64,000 nucleotides of DNA, taken from positions 157,894,642 to 157,958,641 of the forward strand of contig CM077667.1 of assembly GCA_039707655.1 (NCBI GenBank). Reading direction: 5' to 3'. The notes under the pieces are model-generated. The model did no database searches and was not told the DNA's origin. It saw nothing but the letters and a program-made list of their open reading frames with translations. Both the position numbers and the translations under genes were made by a program. The DNA comes from Elymus sibiricus. Taxonomy: Eukaryota > Streptophyta > Magnoliopsida > Poales > Poaceae. Positions 33,354 to 44,874 of the stretch are shown here, in pieces (positions within the stretch are counted from its first letter, which is position 1; the number at the start of each line of letters is the position of its first letter).

Positions 33354-34711
33354 ACGTCTCCAATGTATCTACTTTTCCAAGCACTTTTGCTCTTTTTTTG
33401 GACTCTAATTTGCATGATTTCAATGAAACTAACCCGGACTGGCGCTATTTTCAGCAGAACTACCATGTTGTTATTTTTGTGCAGAAATAAAAGTTCTCGG
33501 AATTGGACGAAACTTTGTGGAGTTTTTTTGTGGAATATATAATGAATATTGGAGCGAAGAACCACCGGAGGGGGCCAGCAGTGGCTGCCAAGGCAACAGG
33601 GCGCCCCCCTAGGGCACGCCCTCTTGCCTTGGGAAGGCCACGTGGCCCCGCAAACCCTAATTCCAGTCCTATAAATTCCTATTTCCCGAGAAAAAAATAA
33701 GAGAGAACTTGTCATCGCGTTTCACGAGACGGAGCCGCTGCCACCTCCTAATCTTCCTCGGGAGGGCTGATCTGGAGTCCGTTTGGGGATCCCAAGAGTG
33801 GAGATCATCGTCGTCGTCATCACCAACCCTTCTCCATCAACAAGTCCATGATGCTCCGCACCGAGAGTGGTTAATTCCTTTGTAGGCCTGCTGGATGGTG
33901 ATGGGATTGGATGAGATTCATCATGTAATCGAGTTATTTTGATAGGGCTTGATCCCTAGTATCCACTATGTTCCAAGATTGATGTTCGTGTGACTTTGCT
34001 ATGCTTAATGCTTGTCACTAGGGCCCGAGTGCCATGATTTCAGATCTGAACCTATCATGTTTTGATGAATATGAGAGTGTTTTAGATCCTATCTTGCAAG
34101 TTGTATGCACCTGTTACATGTTATGATCTGTATAACCTAAGGTGACAATGATTGGGATTCTTTCTGGTGATGACCGTAGTTTGAGGAGTTCATGTATTTA
34201 CCATGTGTTAATGCTTTGTTCCGGTTCTCTATTAAAAGGAGGCCTTAATATCCTTTAGTTTCCATATGGAGCCCGCTGCCACGGGAGGGTAGGACAAAAG
34301 ATGTCATGCAAGTTCTTATTATAAGCACGTATGACTATATACGGAATACATGCCTATATTATATTGATGGATTGGAGCTAGTTCTCTCTCGCTCTAGTGT
34401 GTAACTGTTACATGATGAATGTCATCCAAATCAATACATCACTATCCATGGTCTATGCTTTTTGCTTATTGGTTTCCGTTAAGTTACTTTCACTACTGGT
34501 ACTGTTACAATCATTATAAATGAGCTGCTATTACTTTTCCCATTGCTTTTGCTATTGTGATACTTAAATCCCATGTGTGGTTGAATTGACAACTCAACTG
34601 CTAAGACCAATAAATATTCTTTGGTTCCCGTTGTGTCGAATCAATAAATATTCTTTGGGTGAAATACTACCCTCGAAGACTATTGCGATCCCCTATACTT
34701 GTGGGTTATCA
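33354..34711 (+). repeat. Diverged E-family LTR (LTR3)
   Basis: Aligns to LTR1/LTR2 throughout but with many more substitutions, and lacks the first four bases (TGAT). It ends GGGTTATCA. TATAAAT is at 33670-33676. It represents an older or different subfamily copy. Confidence 0.82.
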
Positions 34712-35537
34712 AGCAGTGGTCTTGGCTGCGGTATCTTGTGATGTAGAGTCGTCATTTGTTGATTGATAGATGGGTTGACAAAACTGACCATCAAGTGGAC
34801 GTGTGCCTTCATCAAGAACAGCCTTGCCTTTTCCAAGAACTCATGAAATTGTACTCTAAAGAATTTCCACTGGAGGCAGATAGCTGAGATGATTCTTACA
34901 GTCAGCCTTGTATTTGATTGAAGACCTTGTTCTGATGAATCTCATGAGCCAGGTAGCATAAGGCCTCAAATCAAAAGGAGACTGCACAACATTGGCCAAA
35001 GTCCTCAACAAGAAATCGTGAATATTGATGGGAATCCCATGAATGATATAGAACAACAGATTCTTCATGTTGCCAACAACTTCTTCATCATTTGAGTTGT
35101 GGCCTTTGATAGGACTGAGGGTCTTTGCCAAGATGCGATAGACAATCCAGGGCACATACAGCAAATCCTTCACAAGGAATGTGGTTCTTGTAGCTTGACC
35201 TACAGCAAATGGCTCCATGAGCAGTTGCATCAGATGGTTTGGAAGTTCAGGTTCATCGTAGACACGTTTTGCGTCATCCAGATGGGGGTTAATTGGAAGA
35301 GCTCGAAGCAATTCACTAGCGGGGGCCTTGTAGTGTGTGTTTTCTAACATCCGGTCAAGAGCCCACATGGTAACATCTGAAGCTTCACTAGATAGATGCA
35401 CAGTGGCATAGAATTGAAGAATTAGCTCTTCATTCCAATCACAGATGTCACAACAAAAACTGATGAGTCCGGCATCGTGAAGAACTGCTAACACAGGTGA
35501 AAGGATCGATATGGTTGACTAGAGAGGGGGTGAATAG
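34712..35537 (-). pseudogene. Fragment I: piece of an unidentified transposon protein gene
   Basis: An open frame of about 210 codons on the minus strand runs from about 35494 to 34856. Key stretches are CDWNEELILQFYATVH, then MLENTHYKAPASELLRALP and NLLFYIIHGIPINIHDFLLR. The WNEELILQFYA pattern is typical of the 'putative plant transposon protein' domain found beside or in place of gag in grass retroelements. There is no ATG at the start, so the 5' end was lost at the breakpoint. A different repeat, AAGGATCGATATGGTTGACT, follows at 35501-35520. The right edge abuts H2. No partner LTR is visible. Confidence 0.5.
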
Positions 35538-36116
35538 TGTCGGCGTCCTGGGAATGGGGGTACCCAGACATGCCTGCCTGCGGCTCAGGGCATGGCCTAC
35601 TTCGACAACCAGCATGGGCCGGCGCGGCTACACTCAAGGCAAGGCCCTCACGAGAGCCCCGCCCTCGCGAGGAGGACGGCGCCAAGACCCCTGGAGAGAG
35701 GAGGCCATCCCAGGCTGCCTCCCGAGGAGCGGAGATCTCTATGCAGCACCCGGCCTCTCGAGGTCGGGAGTGACGCAAGTCAAGCCTGGCGAGCACCAGC
35801 GCGCACAGAGAAGACAGTTTCCTCTTTGGTGCAAAGGAGGCAAGGACGTACGCAGGTTCCCGAGGCGTCCCACCAAAGGTTTCCATTCTGGTGTACCAAG
35901 ACCAGGCCAACGGGCACGGCAGGGCAGATGTCACCGCCGAGCCCACCTCCGCGTCACTGCCAGCTACTTTGCAGGCGAAGACCACCTTTCGTCAGGATAA
36001 GATGTACCTCCTGTCCCCTTTCGAATTTGGCCGTTGTGAGATCCCTTCCTGCCAGTGCGATAAGGGAAGAGGACCCGGGCCATTATAAATAGAGGCTAGG
36101 CTGCACCGTAGAGGAC
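35538..36116 (+). mobile_element. Fragment H2: 3'-truncated Tat-type LTR
   Basis: Starts TGTCGGCGTCCTGGG, a proper LTR 5' end, matches 42938 onward, and stops after GTAGAGGAC, where it joins LTR4. The join shares GGA with both partners (36117-36119), suggesting microhomology-mediated joining. Confidence 0.8.
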
Positions 36117-36875
36117 GGAGTCTGTTTTGGGCTCCGGAGAGGGGAAATCGACGCCGTCATCATCACCAAACATCCTTCATCACCAATTTCATGATGCTCT
36201 CCGCCATTCCTGAGTAATCCCATCGTAGGCTTGCTGGACGGTGATGGGTTGGATGAGATTTACCATGTAATCGAGTTAGTTTTGTTAGGGTTTGATCCCT
36301 AGTATCCACTACGTTCTGAGATTGATGTTGCTATGACTTTGCTATGCTTAATGCTTGTAACTAGGGCCCGAGTGCCATGATTTCAGATCTGAACCTATTA
36401 TGTTTTCATGAATATGTATGTGTTCTTGATCCTATCTTGCAAGTTGTAGACACCTATTACGAGTTATGATCCGCATCCCCCAGGGTGACAATAACTGGGA
36501 GTCTTTCCGGTGATTACCGTAGTTTGAGGAGTTCATGTATTCACTAAGTGCTAATGCTTTGGTTCGGTTATCTATTAAAAGGAGGCCTTAATATCCCTTA
36601 GTTTCCATTAGGACCCCGCTGCCACGGGAGGGTAGGACAAAAGATGTCATGCAAGTTCTTTTCCATAAGCACGTATGACTATATATGGAATACATGCCTA
36701 CATTACATTGATGAATTGGAGCTAGTTCTGTGTCACCCTATGTTATAACCATTGCATGATGAATGCCATCCGATATAATTATCCATCACTGATCCATTGC
36801 CTACGAGCTCTTCACATATTGATCTTTGCTAAGTTACTTTTCCGTTGCCACTGTTACAATTGCTACAAAACTGCT
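36117..36875 (+). repeat. Element E LTR4, left part (5'-truncated)
   Basis: Begins about 430 bases into the LTR (AGTCTGTTTTGGGCTCC) and stops at G's insertion site, after CTGCT. It continues at 49907. Confidence 0.85.
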
Positions 36876-39800
36876 TGTGACGCCCCCATTTCGATCTTAC
36901 GCTAAACAATCACGCAATGCGTACGTCCAAGATTAGGGACTCACTAATCAATATCACAACACAACTTTAAACACAAATTTAAAGTCATACAGCTTCATAT
37001 TACAAGCCAGGGGCCTCGAGGGCTTGAATACAAAGCTCGACGAGCATAAGTCAGCGGAAGCAAACAATATCTGAGTACAGACATAAAGGTACACAAGTCT
37101 TTGCCTTAAGAAGGCTAGCACAAACATAAGCAGCGGATCGAAAGAGGCGAGGCCTCCTGCCTGGGAACCTCCTAACTACTCCTGAACGTCAGAGAAGTCC
37201 ACGTCGTAGTAGGCTCCACCCTGGTAGTAGTGGCCTCCGTCGGGGTAGCTGTAGTCGTCCACCGGGTAAGCTGGATCCAGGGTCTCCTGGGCGCCATCAT
37301 CTGGTCGCGGCATCGTATCAAGGGGCAAAAGGGGAGAAAAGCAACGGTGAGTACTCATCCAAAGTACTCGCAAGACTTACATCAGAACTAAGTTAGATAT
37401 GCACCAGTATCAAAGGAATGGGGCTATATCTTTGGGCTAAACTGCAGAAATGCCAGAAGAGAGAAGAAGGCCTAGTCCTATCGAAGACTAGCATCTTCAG
37501 CGTCTTGTAGCATGAGAAGAGAGTTGAGCAGCATATTTTAATTAACAGGTTAATATACAACAAGGCCCAGAGATCCTTTCTCGACCCCTTGCGAGAAAGC
37601 AATCCCGGAGCCAATAATTCAAGTAACAACATAAGTATCCAGTTCTAGTTATCATTGATCAGGATACAACTCTGAGCGTCCATAACCGCGGACACGGCTA
37701 ATCGATTAGATTGACTTCCCTGCAGGGGTGCACATACTTACCCAACATGCTCGATAAACTTTGGCTGGATACAATTTTCGGGTCATACCCGGCCTCATCC
37801 ATCGACACGACGTAGTCCTACCTAGGCTCAACAGAGAGGCCAGCACGCCGGTCTACATCCTAATGGCTCGGGGTCTTGGGCCATCGCCCTCGCCATCCTG
37901 CACGTTACGCCATCGGCCGGGACCAGTCCTAGCATGCCTTAATTTACAAGCGCCATGCGTTAGCTCGGACCACCCGGGCGCGAGTCGAACAATGTGGCAT
38001 CTGAAGAGCTTTCGGGAGAATGTACGCCGCAGAGTGCCCATACTTATTCCCGCGTGGTGGTTAGTGCGAAAGAGGCTAGAGCCTTCGCCGAAGGCCTTCT
38101 CAGATCACATATCCAAACCCGTTTGTGACTTGTACTATTGCGGTGACGATCGGTCCCTCCATCCCGTCGCCCCGTCTTGAGAACTAGTGGCAAGGACATC
38201 ACTGTCCGGCCACGTGCCATCTATACTGGTGCCTTACCGGCGCACCCCAGCACATCTCACACTCGCGGGTACCCTTGGGGCCGACCCGTCTTTCTCATAT
38301 ATCTCAGTAACAAGTCAAAAGGCTGTGAGTCAGTGCCCCGAGTGTTTCCACACTCGGGGTGTGTGAGGTGATGTGTCGGTAATGGCTTGTCAGTCATGAA
38401 GACTGAGTCTTCTGTCTTCAAGTCCTCGATGACGACGGTGATGAAAGCAGGGGCAACGACAATAGTAAAATGGGAGTCACAGGGGGATACTATCCATACC
38501 TATACTATAACATGGTATGAAAGCAGATATGAAAGCACTACTCAAAATCAGGCTATGCATCAGAATAGGTACTTGTGTAATTACAGTAGAAAAATCTAAT
38601 GCAAGCATGAGAGAGAGAGAATAGGTGATCTCGGAATGATCAAGGGGGTTTTGCTTGCCTTATTGCTCTGCTGCAATAGGCTGGTCGTCAGGGGCGTAGT
38701 CGGGCTCAGCAGCAGCGTCAGTCTCGGAGGCTAACGGAGAGAAGAGGGGGAAGAAACAATAAATACAAGCACACAGATGCAACATGATGCATGACATGGC
38801 AATACGCAGTGCTAGGTGTGATCTAACGCAGTACTACACGTCTCGGACGGAGCGGGAGAATATCTGACGATATTTCTCGGGTCTGTTGATTTATCAGACA
38901 GATGAATCAAAGAGGAAAGTTCCATGTTCATCATGCTAGGAGCATGGGACAGATGAATGGAGGGCATATTCGGATTCGTGGGATTTTTCTGATCAACTTT
39001 CATGTATAAAGTTTTTCCGTTTGAGCTACAGATTAATTTATATGATTTTTCAAAGTTTTAATCATTTTCTGGAATTAATTCTATTTATTAAATCCAACAT
39101 TATCCAGAACAGTGAATGATGATGTCAGCATGAGGTCAGCATTGTGTCAGCAGTCAACAACACAGTGGCCAGGTCAAACCTGACCTGTGGGACCCACCTG
39201 TCATAGACTCATCTTTATCTCAGGTTTTAATTTAAACTTAAACAGAGTTAATTAGTGAGTGGGGCCCATCCGTCAGTGAGTGATTAGTGTTAAATTAATT
39301 ATTTTAATTAACCTAATTAACTAATTATGCAGCTGACAGGGCTGGCCCACATGTCATACACAGGGGGGAGGGGTCTGGCCCCACCTGTCATTGACTGGCC
39401 GGGCCCAGTCAGTAGGTTGACTAGGTCAACTGGTCAACCAGGACCACGGGGCCCGCGGGTCAGTGACCCTGGCAGTGGCCCCGACCAGGCCAGGTCAGCG
39501 GTGGCCGGCGTTCATCGCTGGAGCAACTCCGGCGAGCACCCGAACGGCGAGGTGGCTCGGGTTTCGCGTATGGTGGGTCATTTCGCGCGTTTCTTGATGC
39601 GTTCGAAAGCTGACGATGTTGCCGATCCGTTCCGGCCGTTAGGGGGAGCTGCGGTGGCCTGTGGCGTCGCTGGCGTCGAGGTTGGCGGCGGTGAGCTTCG
39701 GGCGTCGACGACGGCGAGCAAACCAGGGCGCTTTCGAGCTATCTACGGGTACTGCGCGGGCCTACGTGATTTGTGGAGTCGATTGGTAGCGACGGCGTGA

Positions 39801-40389
39801 CCAAATGGTCGCCGGATGGTCGCCGGCGACGGGTTCTTGCGGCGGCGGGTTCGGGCTCCGGTGGAAACAGCATCTACAGCGTCCTAGAGGAGCAACGCGA
39901 GGGAGAGGGAGATGCGGGGGAGCTCACTGGGCCCTGTAGTTGCGCAAGATGGGCTCGAGGGAGGCGCGGTGGTGCGAATCGATGGTGACGAGCTTCGGGT
40001 CCCGAGGAGGAAGACGGCGTGGTGGAGGCGATGCAGGGGCTCCGGAGCTCGGGCTCGTGGTCGTGGAGGACGGGGAGGTTGCGGCGGGGCTCGTGGACTT
40101 CTCGGCAATGCACGGGAGGGCGTGTGGCCGCGGGTTCTACGGCGGCCGCGCCATGGCTGCGCTCGGGAGGAAGGAGGGCGAGCGAGAGAGAGGGGGAAGT
40201 GAGGGTTGGGGTGTCAAGGGGAGAGAGGGGCCTCGATCTTATCCCTCCACGGCGGCACGGGCAAAAATATCTGGCCAGGGGGGGCTTGGCCGCGCGCGCG
40301 CCCCACCTGCTCGACTGCGCGCGCTGCGGGTGAGCAGTGCGGGAGGTGGGAGACGACGTGGAGGTGGGCTGGGCCGGCTACTGTTCCTC
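36876..40389 (-). repeat. Element G 3' LTR (truncated)
   Basis: Matches 45995-49433. The match ends abruptly after CTACTGTTCCTC, where element F sequence begins. The missing part is the upstream (U3) end, including its AT-rich promoter area. Confidence 0.9.
37176..37313 (-). CDS. Small Tyr-rich ORF inside G's 3' LTR
   Basis: 46 codons including stop, starting MPRPDDGAQE and ending DVDFSDVQE, rich in Asp and Tyr, with YSYPDGGHYYQGGAYY in the middle. The same frame is intact in the other LTR (46294-46431) with a single residue change after the Met. It lies in the downstream part of the LTR, so a transcript would carry it in its leader. No family recognised; it may be an upstream ORF or simply LTR sequence that happens to be open. 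Confidence 0.3.
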   Translation of the reverse strand: MPRPDDGAQETLDPAYPVDDYSYPDGGHYYQGGAYYDVDFSDVQE

Positions 40390-42634
40390 GGCAAGCAACA
40401 CCAGGCGCTCCCTCACCTCCAGCCTCTCCTGCTCCAGGCTCTGCTCCAACGCTTCCAACGCCAGCGCGTCGACAGGCGCCCGGGGGCTTGCGCCGGCGGG
40501 GAGGAGTTCAGTCGGCGGACCCTCGAGCGTGGCCTTCCGTAGCAGAATCTGCATCTCAAGGTCGGCGTTGAGGGCCAGGAGCTCACTGAGGTGATCCTCG
40601 GAGGCCCTACGCCGGCAATCGGCCTCCTGAGCCTTGGAGAGAGCGCGTTCGCGGGCCTCCACCGCCGCGGCAAGGGACCCTTCTACCTTCGTACGGGCAC
40701 ACTCGCGCTGCAGACGGCCAAGGTTCACGGCAACCTCAAGCTGGTGCCACCCCTGCGCAAGACGCTGGCGCTCCTCCTCCAAGCGGGCATCATTGTTGGC
40801 GAGCCCCACTCCTAGGCGCTAAAGCGCGTCCACCATGGTGTGGAGCAAACCCCACGGCGCGGCGCTCAGGCCTTCAGCGGGCCCGAGTGGCCAACCAGAA
40901 CCCCCACCTTCCCCATATAGAGCGGGGGAGGCGCGCGAGGAGCCCCCCAGCCTCAACCTAGGCTCAGGGGCTGGGGGCTCCCGCACCGGCATCCCAGAGG
41001 AAGGACGCGCTCCCTGGGGCCCCACATCACCGAGCAAAGGGGGTCCAGAGGTGCGGCGCAGCATGACCCCGGAAGGAGCCCCGGGCAAGGGAAGTGGCCT
41101 CATTCTGGGGAGCCGGAGGCCGCGCGCAAGGAGGACCGCGGGAAGCTCACGCTCAGGGTCACCAGGCGTCAAGGCAGGATCAGGCGTAGGCGCCTCGGAG
41201 GACTGAGCCCCGCGGCGCGCGGGAGAAGAAACCACAAGAGGCTCGGCGACCTCAGGAGCGGGCAACGCCGACCTGCCCTCCTCATCGTCGATGGGGAGCC
41301 TGCGAAATAAAAGGTTAGGAGGAGAGCGTTGGAATGAAGGACGAAGGAGGGCACAGGCGCTTACTCGTCTATGGCGACCCACTTCCTCTTCACCGGAGCC
41401 CACGGCGCCGAGGAGAGGCCGCCCCTGGGCGCCTTCCTCTTCCGGCCGATGCGGGGGCCCAGGGGCGAGGAGTTGACGACCGGTGATTGGGGATCAGCAG
41501 CGGGAACAGAGACTTCCACCGACGACCGGGAGCCGACCCCAACCCCGGCTCGACCCGGGGCAAGAGCCGGGGAAGCGGGCGGCGAAGCACGGCCCACTCC
41601 GGCCGCGGGGAGGGCGGCGTGACACGGGTCCGCGCAGGCCAGAGCCCCCGGGGGCGCGCCACCCCGAGGGCGCGCCTCCCCCGCAGGAAGGAACCCCCAC
41701 TGATCGGAGCGCGACATCTTCGCGACGAGAGCCTCCCGAGCCTTGAAGTTGTACAAGGGGAGACCATCTCGAGGAAGCTCGGCAGGGTCACCGCCGGTCA
41801 GGCAGCGAAGGAGCTCGTGCAGGACGTCAGGGGAGAGAGGCGGGACCTGGATCCGCATCGGGTCGCGGGGGCCCGCGAAGGCCCACATCGGACGGGAGTG
41901 GCGCTGAAGAGGAGCAATTCGCCGGCGAGTGAACTCCCGCACCACCATCGCCATCGTCACGCCCGCCTACTTCAGCCTCACCAGCCGGGCCAGGACCGGT
42001 GCAAGCCCGGAGTCAGCAAGCTCCTCGCGCGCCCACCCTCGATTCGGTGTTGCGGGGGTTGGCGGGGGTTGAAAAAGAGCTTCAGCCTCAGCAGCTTCAA
42101 CATACACCCACTGTCGCCGGAACCCTTCTGCTTCCGGGGAAAGTTCGGCGTCGAGGGCCCCCGGGGCCGATGCGTCTGCCATTCTCAAGGACACGCATCC
42201 GGAACCCTGCTCCTGAGAGGCCAACTCAAGAGAGAAGAAGTGGCGTAACAAAGCCACTGAAGGGGGAACGCCAACGAAGGCCTCGCACAGGAACGCGAAG
42301 GCCGAGAGGAGGACGAGAGAGCCAGCGTCAAGGTGGAGCACACGGATCTGGTAATGCGAAAGCACGGCGGTGAGGAAGCTCGAGAACGGCGGAAGAACGC
42401 CGGAGAGGAGGGCATGGATATGAAGGGGAACGGCGGAGGCCGCCATCTTGCCCCTGGGCCGCGAACCCGGCCAGATCTTGGTGCCCCCCACTCATTGGAG
42501 CCGGCTGCGACCACCAGCTGGACCTTCTCCAACCCCTCGAAGTTCACCACCGACGACTGGCCCAGCACGGGTTGGGGCGTCACGGCGGAGGCCGAGCCCT
42601 TCAAGCCCCCGCCTTTTCCTCCCTTCGGAGACAT
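40390..42634 (-). pseudogene. Antisense accessory gene of element F (truncated, degenerate)
   Basis: ATG at 42634 (MSPKGGKGG...). A frameshift near 42480 leads into the gypsy-type transposon domain (PF04195-like), about 42440-41700, with HIHALLSGVLPPFSSFL and DPMRIQVPPLSPDVLHELL. TAG interrupts at about 41966. Intron 41300-41364 has GT/AG ends, with phases matching to give IDE then LPIDDEEG. Exon 2 (41299-40390) is a Pro-rich linker then a Glu/Leu coiled coil, with one TAG near 40814, and is cut at the deletion junction. Domain order and gene position mirror the accessory gene of element B. Minus-strand TTTATATG at 42833-42840 is a possible TATA box. Confidence 0.7.
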
Positions 42635-42937
42635 GGCAAGAAGGACGAGGGTGGAAGCGACGCGGCGCACGGAGACTCGACAGCAGGGGCTGGAGTCGCG
42701 CTGGAAGGGAGAACAACTGGCGGAATCGAAGGGAGACGAAGGCGAATCAGCGGCGAAAGTCGCGGGTTCGGCAAACCTCGCTGTGACCAGCCCAGCGCAG
42801 AGAAAAAGGGGTAGCGAGTCCCCGGGCTGCCGCATATAAAGCCTGGCCCACAGGCAATTGGGGTCCGTGGCGCTTCGGGCCGTCCTCGAGGCATTGCCCA
42901 GAAGCCAGCTCGAGCGCGCCTTGGACCCGGGGGCTAC

Positions 42938-43809
42938 TGTCAGCGTTCTGGGAACGGGGGTACCCAGACCTGCCTGCCTGCGGCCCAGGGCATGGCCTAC
43001 TTCATCGACCAAACGCGGCCTAGCGTGGCCCCACTCAGGACAAGACCCTCGCGAGGAGGAACAGCATCAAGGCCGGCAAGGGATGGGCCTCCTCAGGCCC
43101 CCCTCCGGAGCGGCGGAGATTTCCATGCAAGGCCCGACCTCGGGAGTCAAAGATGACACGGACAAGGACAAGCAAGCACCAGAGCGCCAGGCGGGGCAGT
43201 TTCCCCTTTGGTGCAAAGGGAGCAAGGACGCGCGCAGGTTCCCAAAGCACCCCCCGAAAGGTTTCCATTCCGGTGCAAGGAGGCCGCAACCACCCTCCCC
43301 GCAGGACGGACGTCATCGCTGAGCACGCCCCTGCGTCGTCGACAGTCGCTTTGCAGGCGAAGACCGCCTTTGGGCAGGGCGAGCACGAACCCCTGTCCCC
43401 CTTCGAAATTGGCCGTTGTGGGATCCCTTCCCGCCATTGCGATAAGGGAGGAGGACCCGGGCCGGCGCTATATATAGAGGGTAGGCTGCACCGTAGAGAA
43501 GGACGAACCCTCGGATCCACCAACTCCACCACCTTTCGACCACCAAGACTCAGGAGGCCCCAAAACCCTGTACTTGTTCATCCACCTCACCTCCTCGAGA
43601 GGCAATCCACCAAAAGCAGGAGTAGGGTATTATGCTTCACAGCGGCCCGGACCTGGGTAAACTGTTGCGTTCATCGTCTTCCTCGTCTTCGAGCGAGTTC
43701 ACTACTGTGTCCATCGAGTAGTGAGCTAGGTTGGGTGAAGCGGCCGGGGATCTTCGCACACGCCCCTGTGTTCGAATCTTAAGGGTTTTGCGGAGCCCAA
43801 AATTCGACA
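42938..43809 (+). repeat. Element F 3' LTR
   Basis: 872 bp, TGTCAGCG to TTCGACA. TATATATA at 43469-43476 on the plus strand fits plus orientation. H1 and H2 are fragments of related LTRs. Confidence 0.85.
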
Positions 43810-44623
43810 GCAGACGAGGCGCCACATAGGATGGCCTCGGTGCATAAGCAGGTGGACGGTAGCTGTTGGGGATCCAGATCCTTTGCTTCTGAGGACGAGG
43901 GCCCGAAGATGAACCCACGTCAGTCTTGCGGTTGGTATGTTCCTTGTACCTCTGCAGACCTGTTTCTATCTGGATAGCCTTATTCACCAAGGTGGCGAAG
44001 TTAGGGTAATCGTGAGCTAGAAGAGCAAGGTGAACATCTGGGTGAACTCCATGGAATTTCTCCTGTCTGCGAGCATCAGTTGGTATTTCCTCTTCAGCAT
44101 AACGGGACAAGTCCAGAAATTCCTGCTGATAAGCGTCCACGGTCTTGCTGCCTTGGGTAAGGTTGCGGAACTCTTGCTTCTTCCGGTCCATCATCCCTTG
44201 AGGAATGTGGCGAGCACGGAAAGCAGCTTCGAACTCTGGCCAGGTAACGATGGCGCCTACCGGCATAGCATGATTGTGGCTGGTCCACCATTGAGGAGCG
44301 GGGCCTCTCAGAAAGTAGGCCGCATAGTTGACATGGTTGGCAGGGGGAACCATAGCAGAGTCCAGTATGTGAGTAATGTCACGCAGCCAGTCATCAGCAT
44401 CTAGCGGCTTAGTTGAGTTGTGGAAAGTTGGCGGGTTGAGACGCACAAAGTCCTGCAGCGACATTGCAGCTTGCTGCTGGTACATAGGGGGCAGCCTCTG
44501 GAGTTGGTCCACTAGTCCTTGCATGAACTGACGTTGAACTTCCATCTGCTGAATCATCCCAGTCATGTATTCAGGTGGTGGGGGTGCATTGTCAGCACGG
44601 GGACGTCCTGCTGGTCTAACCAT
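43810..44623 (-). pseudogene. gag: Element G gag, N-terminal part
   Basis: ATG at 44623, open for about 270 codons until element F cuts in after YVAPRLLS. The gag core (Retrotrans_gag, PF03732-like) has FLRGPAPQWW, then TWPEFEAAFRARHIP and DAYQQEFLDLSRYAEE. A Pro/Arg-rich linker follows, where a zinc knuckle would come next. The pattern is chromoviral. The rest of gag and all of pol are missing. Confidence 0.85.
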
Positions 44624-44874
44624 CCTGCTAATTTATAACAGTGGTAGTTCAGTATTTGAGCAATAGCAAGGCAAGGATTCATTCATGAAGTAATCATGCA
44701 CAACAAAGGAAGTGCAATAAATTACACCATAGTAGTCAAACGCGACTTAATGATCCATACATATGTCTGTTACAAACCATAAGTCTGTTACAAATAGACG
44801 ATAGGTCCGGCATGAAAATACCCTAGACAAACTAGGCGGCACGCAGGCACGCGATGGAGGGATACAACAACGCA

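Larger units (their letters stand above)
40390..43809 (+). mobile_element. Element F: 5'-truncated Tat-type element
   Basis: Contains an antisense accessory gene remnant and a 3' LTR (42938-43809) preceded by GGGGGCTAC, the polypurine tract typical of Tat elements. The right end is precise (TTCGACA then G's gag at 43810); the left end is a deletion junction inside the accessory gene. Gag-pol and the 5' LTR are gone. Confidence 0.83.

Noticed and set aside
37761..38180. Frame of 139 codons in G's 3' LTR (201 codons in the 5' LTR, 46879-47484)
   Set aside because: It is on the strand opposite the element, has different stops in the two LTRs, and lacks domain patterns.
39327..40380. Long frames in the GC-rich part of G's LTR (also 48522-49521)
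   Set aside because: Multiple overlapping frames in high-GC LTR sequence, not kept in length between the two LTRs.
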